NCBI RefSeq assembly: GCF_013376045.1
Contig: NZ_JABMJG010000003.1
Coordinates: 620,001 to 684,000 of the forward strand
DNA length: 64,000 bases
Source: Variovorax sp. SG517
GTDB taxonomy: Bacteria > Pseudomonadota > Gammaproteobacteria > Burkholderiales > Burkholderiaceae_C
Direction: 5' to 3'
The stretch's first letter is position 1; each line of letters begins with the position of its first letter. Position numbers and translations under genes: made by a program. Positions 26,485-33,632 of the stretch are shown here, one piece after another. The notes under the pieces are model-generated. The model saw only the letters and a program-made list of their open reading frames with translations. It was not told the DNA's origin and searched no databases.

Positions 26485-29400
26485 ATGAATCTCTCCCTAC
26501 CTTTCGTCCGCCGCCCCATAGGCACAGTCCTACTGACCATAGGCGTAGCCCTGGCCGGCATAGCCGCATTCTTCGTCCTCCCAGTCTCCCCCCTCCCGCA
26601 GGTCGACTACCCAGTCATCTCCGTAAGAGCCGCGATCCCGGGCGCCAGCCCAGAAACGATGGCCACCAGCGTAGCCACCCCGCTGGAGCGCCACCTGGGC
26701 ACCATCGCAGGCGTCAACGAAATGACGTCCACCAGCTCGGTAGGCTCCACCCGCGTCACGCTGCAGTTCGACCTCAGCCGCAACATCGACGGCGCGGCCC
26801 GCGAGGTGCAGGCAGCCATCAACGCCAGCCGCATCGACCTGCCCGCCACGCTGCGCAGCAACCCGACCTACCGTAAGGCCAACCCGGCGGCGTCGCCGGT
26901 GATCATCCTGGCGCTCACGTCGAAGACGAAGACGCCTGGCCAGATCTACGACGCCGTCTCGAACATCGTGAGCCAGCGCCTCTCGCAGGTCGACGGCGTG
27001 GGCGACGTGGAGATCGGCGGCGGCTCGCTGCCTGCCGTGCGCATCGAGCTGCTGCCGTTCGCGCTCAGCCGCTACGGCATCAGCACCGACGACGTGCGCG
27101 CCGCCATCCAGGCCTCGAACGCCAACCGGCCCAAGGGCATGGTGCAGGGCGAGGGGCGCAAGCTGCAGATCTATACGCAGACGCCGGCCCTGCGCGCCAG
27201 CGACTACGCGTCGATGGTCATCGCTTGGCGCAACGGCGCGGCGGTGCGGCTGCAAGACGTGGCGGAGGTGATCGACGGCGTGGAGGACACGCGCACGCTG
27301 GGCCTCTTCAACGGCGAGCCGGCGATCATCGTGCTGATCACGCGGCAGCCTTCGGCCAACATCATCGAGACGGTGGACAGCGTGCGCGCGCTGCTGCCCG
27401 AGCTGCAGGCGCAGCTGCCGCCGGACGTGACGCTGCAGGTGGCGTCGGACAGCACCAATTCCATCCGCGGCTCGCTGCGGGAGGTGGAGCTCACGCTGGT
27501 CATCTCCGTGATCCTGGTGGTGCTGGTGGTCAGCCTGTTCCTGCGCAGCGTGCGAGCGACGATCGTGCCGGCGGTGGCGACGGTGGCGGCGCTGCTGGGC
27601 ACCTTCGGGGTGATGTACCTGCTGGGCTTCAGCCTCAACAACCTGAGCCTGATGGCGCTCACGGTGGCCACCGGCTTCGTGGTGGACGACGCGATCGTGG
27701 TGCTGGAGAACACCAGCCGGCACATCGAGTCGGGCATGACGCGCATGAAGGCGGCGCTGCTGGGCGCGAAGGAAGTGGGCTTCACGGTGCTGTCGATCAG
27801 CGTGTCGCTGGTGGCGGTGTTCATCCCGCTGCTGTTCATGGGCGGGCAGGTGGGGCGGCTGTTCCGCGAGTTCGCGGTGACGCTCTCCGCGGCGGTGCTG
27901 ATCTCGCTGGTGATCTCGCTGACCACCACGCCGATGATGTGCGCCTGGATGCTCAAGCCCGGCGGCGAGCACGACAGGAACAAGCCGCAGGGCAGGCTGG
28001 GCCGCATGGCCGCGCGCAGCTACGACTGGGTGCTCAAGCGCTACGAGAGCAGCCTCGACTGGGCGCTCGACAGCAAGGCGCTGGTGATGCTGATCCTGGT
28101 GGCGGTGGTCGGGCTCAACGTGTACCTTTTCAGCGCGGCGCCCAAGGGCTTCTTCCCGCAGCAGGACAGCGGCCAGCTCAACGGCGGCCTGCGCGCCGAC
28201 CAGAGCATCTCGTCGCAGGCGCTCGCAGAGAAGCTGCGGCAGGTGGTCGACATCATCCGCAAGGACGAGGCGGTCGACACCGTGGTGGGCTTCACCGGCG
28301 CGGGCCGGGCAGGCGGCGGCTTCATGTTCGTGAACCTGAAGCCCGCCAGCCAGCGCAAGGACAGCGGTCTGGCGGTGATCGCGCGGCTGCGCCCGCAGCT
28401 CAACCAGGTGACCGGCCTGCGCGTGTTCCTGGGCACCGTGCAGGACGTGCGCTCCGGCGGCCGCGCCAGCAACTCGACCTACCAGTACACGCTCAAGAGC
28501 GACAACGTCGCCGATCTGCGCACCTGGGCCGTGAAGCTGTCCGACGAACTGAAGACGCAGCCGGTGCTGACCGACATCGACACCGACCAGGACCAGAACG
28601 GCGTGGAAACGGTCGCCAAGGTCGACCCCGACAGCGCGCGCCGGCTGGGCCTGACTTCCACGGCCATCGACAACGCGCTCTACAACGCCTTCGGCCAGCG
28701 GCAGGTGGCCACTATCTACACCGAGCTGAACCAGTACCACGTGGTGATGGAGTGGGCGCCGCGCTACACGCGCAGCCCGAACTCGCTGGCCGACGTGTAC
28801 GTGCCTGCCACCAAGACGTCGGTGGTGGGCGGGCAGACCGTGACCACGCAGGTGGCGGCCAGCGGCACGTCGAGCTCTTCTTCGTCGTCATCGTCATCGT
28901 CATCGACGGCGTCGAAGTCGTCTTCATCGTCGACGTCCTCGGCGTCCTCCACGGCCAGCGTGCCGGTCTCGGCCAACGCGGCGCTGCGAAACGCATCGAC
29001 CGGCAACGTGCTGAGCAACACGGCCACGGCGCTCGTGCCGCTGTCGGCGGTCGCGAAGTTCGAGGAACAGTCGGTGGCCACCTCGGTGAGCCATGAAGAC
29101 GGCGAGCTGGCCACGACCATCTCGTTCAACCTCGCCGAAGGCGCCAACCTGGGCGACGCGCGCGAGGCCATCGCCAAGGCCGAGGCCAACATCGCGATGC
29201 CGACCAACGTGCGCGGCTCCTTTGCCGGCACGGCGGCGAGCGCGCAGCAGTCGCAAGGGCAGCAGGCGATGCTGATCCTGGCGGCGCTGATCGTGATCTA
29301 CATCGTGCTGGGCATCCTGTACGAGAGCCTGGTGCACCCGATCACGGTGCTCTCGACGCTGCCTTCGGCCGGCGTGGGTGCGGTGCTGGCGCTGCTGATG

Positions 29401-29796
29401 TTTCGCATGGAGTTTTCCATCATCGCGCTGATCGGCGTGTTCCTGCTGATCGGCATCGTGAAGAAGAACGCCATCCTGATCATCGACTTCGCGCTCGAAG
29501 CCGAGCGCTCGCGCGGGCTCACGCCGCTGGAGGCGGTGCGGGAGGCCTGCCTGCTGCGCTTCCGCCCGATCCTGATGACGACCATGGCGGCCGCGCTCGG
29601 CGCGCTGCCGCTGGCCATCGGCTTCGGCGAGGGCGCGGAGCTGCGCCGCCCGCTGGGCGTGGCCATCATCGGCGGGCTCATCGCTAGCCAGCTGCTGACC
29701 CTGCTGACGACGCCGGTGGTCTACCTGCTGCTCGACAAGCTGCGCCGCCGCGGCAAGCATGAGCACGAACTGAGCAAGGTCGCGCCGCAAGCCTGA
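26485..29796 (+). CDS. mdtC: RND multidrug pump (MdtC-like) with a serine-rich insert
   Basis: 1103 residues of the RND superfamily, second pump of the operon, with VVDDAIVVLEN in TM4 and [21 protein letters not shown] in TM11. It is about 65 residues longer than its neighbour. Much of the excess is a low-complexity stretch at residues ~795-850 beginning GTSSSSSSSS, in the second periplasmic region. The first ~50 codons have unusual usage (many ATA, CTA, GTA, GCA; few G-ending), the mirror image of the mdtB-like gene's 3' end. A GGAG lies close before the ATG. It should form the pump with the MdtB-like protein. The 709-bp gap to the upstream gene is unusual for an mdtBC pair. Confidence 0.94.
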   Translation: MNLSLPFVRRPIGTVLLTIGVALAGIAAFFVLPVSPLPQVDYPVISVRAAIPGASPETMATSVATPLERHLGTIAGVNEMTSTSSVGSTRVTLQFDLSRNIDGAAREVQAAINASRIDLPATLRSNPTYRKANPAASPVIILALTSKTKTPGQIYDAVSNIVSQRLSQVDGVGDVEIGGGSLPAVRIELLPFALSRYGISTDDVRAAIQASNANRPKGMVQGEGRKLQIYTQTPALRASDYASMVIAWRNGAAVRLQDVAEVIDGVEDTRTLGLFNGEPAIIVLITRQPSANIIETVDSVRALLPELQAQLPPDVTLQVASDSTNSIRGSLREVELTLVISVILVVLVVSLFLRSVRATIVPAVATVAALLGTFGVMYLLGFSLNNLSLMALTVATGFVVDDAIVVLENTSRHIESGMTRMKAALLGAKEVGFTVLSISVSLVAVFIPLLFMGGQVGRLFREFAVTLSAAVLISLVISLTTTPMMCAWMLKPGGEHDRNKPQGRLGRMAARSYDWVLKRYESSLDWALDSKALVMLILVAVVGLNVYLFSAAPKGFFPQQDSGQLNGGLRADQSISSQALAEKLRQVVDIIRKDEAVDTVVGFTGAGRAGGGFMFVNLKPASQRKDSGLAVIARLRPQLNQVTGLRVFLGTVQDVRSGGRASNSTYQYTLKSDNVADLRTWAVKLSDELKTQPVLTDIDTDQDQNGVETVAKVDPDSARRLGLTSTAIDNALYNAFGQRQVATIYTELNQYHVVMEWAPRYTRSPNSLADVYVPATKTSVVGGQTVTTQVAASGTSSSSSSSSSSSSTASKSSSSSTSSASSTASVPVSANAALRNASTGNVLSNTATALVPLSAVAKFEEQSVATSVSHEDGELATTISFNLAEGANLGDAREAIAKAEANIAMPTNVRGSFAGTAASAQQSQGQQAMLILAALIVIYIVLGILYESLVHPITVLSTLPSAGVGAVLALLMFRMEFSIIALIGVFLLIGIVKKNAILIIDFALEAERSRGLTPLEAVREACLLRFRPILMTTMAAALGALPLAIGFGEGAELRRPLGVAIIGGLIASQLLTLLTTPVVYLLLDKLRRRGKHEHELSKVAPQA
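28870..28953 (+). repeat. Serine-codon tract inside the MdtC-like gene
   Basis: A run of TCG/TCA/TCT/TCC codons encodes about 20 serines in 28 residues (796-823). It looks like expansion of a TCG/TCATCG microsatellite with later synonymous drift. It falls in a periplasmic docking/pore region that is normally not serine-rich. Confidence 0.8.
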
Positions 29797-29809
29797 GAAC
29801 GACATCGCC

Positions 29810-31327
29810 ATGAACGCATCGCCTTTTCCTTATTCCCTTCGCCCCTTTCGCCCCTTTCGCGCATGCCGCTTCCGGCTCTCGGCGCTTGCCGTGGCCGCGG
29901 TGCTCGCGGGCTGCGCGGTCGGCCCGCGCTATGAGCAGCCGACCACCGCGGCCTCCGTCAACTGGAAGGAGCAGAAGGCGGCCGAAGGCTGGCTGCCCGC
30001 CGCGCCGGCCGATGCGCTCGACCGCGGCGAGTGGTGGAAGCTCTTCGGCGACGCCAAGCTCGACGAACTGGCCGGCCGCGTGCAGGTGTCGAACCAGAAC
30101 ATCGCCGCGGCAGTGGCCAACTACTCGCAGGCCCAGGCGCTGGTGCGCGGCGAGCGGGCGGCGCTGTTCCCGTCGGTGTCGCTGGACGGCAGCGGCAAGC
30201 GCTCGGGCACGGTGGGCGGCAGCAGCACGTCGAGCCCGGCCAACGCCTTCTCGGCCACGCTGGGCGCCAGCTGGACGCCGGACGTGTGGGGCCGCCTGCG
30301 CGAAGCCGTGAGCAGCGCGCAGGCGAACGCCCAGGCGAGCGAGGCCGACCTGGCCGCCGCGCGCCTGTCGGCCATTGGCGACCTGGCCACCAGCTACTTC
30401 TCGCTGCGCGAGGCCGATGCGGAAATCGTGCTGCTCGACGAAACCATCCAGGGTTATCAGCGGGCCTTCGAGATCACGAGCAACCGCTACGCCGCCGGCA
30501 TCGCCGCGCAGACCGACGTGCTGCAGGCGCAGACGCAACTCGTCAACGCCAAGGCCGAGCGCGTCGGCCTGCAGCGCACGCGGGCCACCTATGAGCATGC
30601 GATTGCCGCGCTGCTGGGCGTGGCGCCGGCCGACTTCAGCCTGCCGGCCGCGCAATGGACGCCCACGGTGCCCGGCGTGCCGCTGGGCGTGCCCTCGACG
30701 CTGCTGCAGCGCCGGCCCGACATCGCCGCCGCCGAGCGCTCGGTGGCGGCGGCCAATGCGCAGATCGGCATCGCGCGCGCGGCCTACTTCCCCAACATCA
30801 GCCTCACGGCTTCGGTGGGCAGCAACGCGAGCCGCGTGAAGGACCTGTTCGGCTCCGCCAACTCGCTGTGGTCGCTGGGCCTGTCGGTGGCGCAGGTGGT
30901 GTTCGACGCGGGCGCCATCGCCGCGAACGTCGATTCGGCCAAGGCCGCCTATGAGTCGAGCGTGGCGCGCTACCGCCAGACCGTGCTCACGGCCTTCCAG
31001 GCGGTGGAAGACCAACTCACCGCGAGCGCGGCGCTGGCCGAGCAGGAGGGCTTTCGCCGTGAGGCTTCGGCCGCGGCCGACAAGACCGAGCAGCAACTGC
31101 TGAACCGCTATCGCGCCGCGCAGGTGAGCTACACCGACGTGGTCACCGCGCAGGCGGCCGCGCTGAGTGCGCGGCGCACGCTGGTGCAGCTGCAGGTCAG
31201 CCGCCAGACCACGGCCGTCGCGCTGATCCAGGCGATGGGCGGGGGCTGGCAGGCGGAGTGGATGGGCGGGGGCAATGCCGGTGCGCAGGCAGCAGCAACC
31301 CAGCCCGCCGCTCCCCGCACGCAGTGA
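29810..31327 (+). CDS. NodT-family outer-membrane efflux lipoprotein
   Basis: 505 residues of the TolC/OprM-like family, with lipobox AVLAGC at about residue 35, so it is lipid-anchored in the outer membrane. Two repeated OEP halves are visible, including AVANYSQAQALVRGERAALFP and its later counterpart GFRREASAAADKTEQQLLNRYRAAQVSYTDV. It completes the tripartite RND system with the adaptor and the two pumps, starting 13 bp after the MdtC-like stop. The signal region contains a CCCTTTCGC tandem repeat (about 29836-29862) that yields PFRPFR before the hydrophobic core. A strong hairpin follows the gene. Confidence 0.92.
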   Translation: MNASPFPYSLRPFRPFRACRFRLSALAVAAVLAGCAVGPRYEQPTTAASVNWKEQKAAEGWLPAAPADALDRGEWWKLFGDAKLDELAGRVQVSNQNIAAAVANYSQAQALVRGERAALFPSVSLDGSGKRSGTVGGSSTSSPANAFSATLGASWTPDVWGRLREAVSSAQANAQASEADLAAARLSAIGDLATSYFSLREADAEIVLLDETIQGYQRAFEITSNRYAAGIAAQTDVLQAQTQLVNAKAERVGLQRTRATYEHAIAALLGVAPADFSLPAAQWTPTVPGVPLGVPSTLLQRRPDIAAAERSVAAANAQIGIARAAYFPNISLTASVGSNASRVKDLFGSANSLWSLGLSVAQVVFDAGAIAANVDSAKAAYESSVARYRQTVLTAFQAVEDQLTASAALAEQEGFRREASAAADKTEQQLLNRYRAAQVSYTDVVTAQAAALSARRTLVQLQVSRQTTAVALIQAMGGGWQAEWMGGGNAGAQAAATQPAAPRTQ

Positions 31328-31342
31328 GCGGCTGATCGATGT

Positions 31343-31373
31343 GGAGGAGGGGCCTAAATGAGGCCCGTCCTCC
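31343..31373 (+). terminator. Probable terminator of the RND operon
   Basis: GGAGGAGGGGCCT (31343-31355), loop AAATG and AGGCCCGTCCTCC (31361-31373) form a 13-bp stem with one mismatch, 16 bp after the channel gene's stop. There is no T-tract, so termination efficiency is uncertain. Confidence 0.55.
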
Positions 31374-31407
31374 GGCTCGCCATCGGCGGCGCGCGCCGGT
31401 GCTCAGT

Positions 31408-31773
31408 TCAATGCGCCGTACGGTCGATGGTGTGGCCCAGGTAGTCCTTGTCGGTCACGAGCACCCACAGCGCGAGCACCAGGATCACCGCGGCGACGAG
31501 CACCGCATTGACCATCGCCGTCTCGTTGCCGCGGAAGCCGAGCACCCAGGGCGACACCGCGAGCCAGGCCGCCAGCGCGACCTCGGTCCATTCTTCCCAC
31601 TGCCGTGGCACGAAGGTCGCACCCAGCGCCACCGCGCCGAGCACGATGCCCGTCGCCACCATCGTCCACATGGCGGCCGTCATGCCCGAAAAGCCCAGGA
31701 CCCAGGGCGAGACGATCAGCCAGGCGCCGGCGGCGGCGTTGACGGGGTCTTGCCAATGCTTCAATTGCTTCAT
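31408..31773 (-). CDS. SPW-repeat membrane protein
   Basis: 121 residues with four membrane segments in two repeats, each containing the SPW motif: GAWLIVSPWVLGFSG and AAWLAVSPWVLGFRG. Such proteins are of unknown function. The start is set at 31773 (MKQLKHWQD) because AGGAGG lies eight bases before it. An ATG six bases upstream would be only two bases from the same site and another at 31797 has none. It is flanked by the RND operon's end and by the APH-fold kinase, with no clear functional link. Confidence 0.88.
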   Translation of the reverse strand: MKQLKHWQDPVNAAAGAWLIVSPWVLGFSGMTAAMWTMVATGIVLGAVALGATFVPRQWEEWTEVALAAWLAVSPWVLGFRGNETAMVNAVLVAAVILVLALWVLVTDKDYLGHTIDRTAH

Positions 31774-31861
31774 GGTCATAGCCTCCTGTCGCGACAAGGC
31801 GCCGCGACAGTTTTTTGACTCGCACTGCGGGGGAGGGGTTCCTGCCGGCGGGGCGTGGCGC

Positions 31862-32866
31862 CTAGAGTGGCAACTCCAATGTTTCCCACTTGCGCAGCAT
31901 GGTCACCTGGCGGCGGAGGTAGTCGGTGGGCATGGCCTGGGAGCCCCAGACGGGGATGCGGCCGGCGTACTCGCCCAGCAGCCAGAACTGGCGCGCCGCC
32001 ATGAAGCGGGGGATGGCGGCGAGGTCGGCTTCGGACATGGGCCGAGCCTCGCGATAGGCGCGGATGAAATGGCGCCATCGCTGCGCGGCCTTGTCGCTCA
32101 GGACCTCATCGTCCGCACGGGGATACAGCACCCATGGATAGACCGCCAGTTCGTAGGAGAGGTAGCCGGGGCCTGCCTCGTCGAAGTCGAAGAACGCGGC
32201 CTCGCGCAGCCCCTGCGCCTCTGTGCTGACGATGAAGTTGTTGCTGCCATGCGCGTCACCGTGGCACAGCACCTGGCTCAGTTCGCCGAGCGCCAGGATG
32301 GCGGCATGCAGGCGCTCGCCGAGTTCCTCGAACTGCGGGCGCAGCTCGGGCGTCATGGTCGGCACGCGCAGCAGGCCTTGCAGCGGCCGTAGCAGCAGGT
32401 AGTCCAGGTCCAGCCGGTAGATGCTCGCCGGGCCCCGGTAGCTTTCGCCCGCGGTGTGCAGGGCTGCGAGTCCGCGGGCGAAGGCTTCGATGTCGGGAGC
32501 GGCGTCGCCGGTGAATTCGCCGGACAGGTGCTCGAACAGCATCAGCGCACGCGGGCCTTCGGGCAGCGGCGCCTCGATGGCGATCTTGCCGTCGGCGGTC
32601 GGCACGCAGCGTGAGACGCGGCAGCCCGAGCGGGCCAGGTGGTCGAGCGCGGCCGCCTCGAACTGCAGGTTGGGGCCGCCGCGGGGTCGATCGGCGCTCA
32701 ACCGCGCCACCACGCGGCGCCCTTCGGCAAAGCCCAGCCGGTAGACCTGGTTGAAGCTGCGCCGCAGGAACTCGCTCTCGACCACCTCGCCCAGGCCGTA
32801 GCGTTCCTGCACGAGCATCGCGATGCTCGCGGCGGTCGGCGTGGATTGCGCGATTTCCAGTTTCAT
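31862..32866 (-). CDS. Aminoglycoside-phosphotransferase-fold kinase
   Basis: 334 residues of the APH/ChoK/HSK2 protein-kinase-like fold. VLCHGDAHGSNNFIV has the catalytic loop H-G-D-x-H-x-x-N, and AAFFDFDEAGPGYLSYELA has the D-F-D metal segment. VVARLSADRPRGG lies at the usual nucleotide-lysine strand, although the strand has arginine where lysine is usual. Length is close to SrkA/YihE and homoserine kinase type II proteins. Likely phosphorylates a small molecule or a protein; no resistance context is present. It is divergent from the TetR gene, with 146 bp between them. Confidence 0.85.
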   Translation of the reverse strand: MKLEIAQSTPTAASIAMLVQERYGLGEVVESEFLRRSFNQVYRLGFAEGRRVVARLSADRPRGGPNLQFEAAALDHLARSGCRVSRCVPTADGKIAIEAPLPEGPRALMLFEHLSGEFTGDAAPDIEAFARGLAALHTAGESYRGPASIYRLDLDYLLLRPLQGLLRVPTMTPELRPQFEELGERLHAAILALGELSQVLCHGDAHGSNNFIVSTEAQGLREAAFFDFDEAGPGYLSYELAVYPWVLYPRADDEVLSDKAAQRWRHFIRAYREARPMSEADLAAIPRFMAARQFWLLGEYAGRIPVWGSQAMPTDYLRRQVTMLRKWETLELPL

Positions 32867-32942
32867 CCCCGGCTCCCTTCGGAAAAAAGGGCGCGATTAT
32901 GAGGGCTCGCGGTGGCCTTGCGGCCTCGGGGTTTCACGCCCA

Positions 32943-32972
32943 TTGCCAGCCCTGACGAGGCATTTCTATAAT
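32943..32972 (+). promoter_or_regulatory. Promoter of the tetR-oxidoreductase operon
   Basis: TTGCCA (32943-32948) and TATAAT (32967-32972) with an 18-bp spacer form a good sigma-70 promoter. The -10 box overlaps the start of the 32971-32988 palindrome, so a bound repressor would block it. Confidence 0.65.
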
Positions 32973-32988
32973 TGAGTACGTACTCAAT
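32971..32988. promoter_or_regulatory. TetR-type palindromic operator
   Basis: ATTGAGTACGTACTCAAT is a perfect 18-bp palindrome, 24 bp before the TetR gene and overlapping its -10 box. This is a classical autorepression layout. Confidence 0.8.
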
Positions 32989-33012
32989 CAATAAAGACTG
33001 CCGCCGCGAACC

Positions 33013-33594
33013 ATGGCCAGACCCAGAAGCGAAGACAAGCGCAACGCGATCCTCGACGCAGCCATTGCCGAGTTCGCCGTGCGCGGCGCGTGGAGCACGC
33101 CCACCTCGGCCGTCTCGCGCGCGGCCGGCGTGGCGGAGGGCACGCTCTTCACCTACTTCGCGAACAAGGAAGTGCTGGTCAACGAGCTCTACCGCCAGCT
33201 GAAGACCGAACTCGCCGAAGCCATGCTCGCCGACTGGCCCGAGGAGGCCGACCCCAGGACCAAGTTCCGCCACATCTGGGATGGCTACGTCTACTGGGGC
33301 GTCGACAACCCGGAGAAATTCAAGGTGATGTCGCAGCTCAAGGTGTCCGACCAGGTGAGCGACGAAAGCAAGGCCGCAGGCATGGCGCCGTTCCTGCGGC
33401 TGGAGGTGCTCGCCAAGGAATGCATCAGCAAGAAGCTGATCCGCGACCAGCCGCTGCCCTTCCTCGGCGCGATGCTGGGCGCGATGGCCGAGGCCACGAT
33501 GGTCTTCGTCGCGCAGACGAAGAGCAGGAAAGGGCGCGCCGACTACTGCGAAGCCGGCTTCGAAACCTTCTGGCGCGGCATCGTCGTCGCCTGA
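33013..33594 (+). CDS. TetR/AcrR-family regulator
   Basis: 193 residues. The N-terminal helix-turn-helix is textbook: ILDAAIAEFAVRGAWSTPTSAVSRAAGVAEGTLFTYFANKEVLVNELYRQL. The C-terminal ligand domain is helical and contains the aromatic-rich IWDGYVYWGVDNPEKFKVM. It probably represses itself and the following molybdenum hydroxylase genes through the palindrome at 32971-32988. The hydroxylase starts 38 bp after its stop on the same strand. The inducer is presumably the substrate or a precursor, possibly an N-heterocycle or aldehyde. Confidence 0.92.
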   Translation: MARPRSEDKRNAILDAAIAEFAVRGAWSTPTSAVSRAAGVAEGTLFTYFANKEVLVNELYRQLKTELAEAMLADWPEEADPRTKFRHIWDGYVYWGVDNPEKFKVMSQLKVSDQVSDESKAAGMAPFLRLEVLAKECISKKLIRDQPLPFLGAMLGAMAEATMVFVAQTKSRKGRADYCEAGFETFWRGIVVA

Positions 33595-33632
33595 TTCCAC
33601 GCACGCAGATTCCCACGAAAGAAAACCGCACC

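Noticed and set aside
25772..26488. ORFs of ~60-240 codons inside the inverted-repeat element
   Set aside because: Both strands give repeat-derived peptides (for example SCLSEASSADP) that coincide with hairpin arms; no coding signature.
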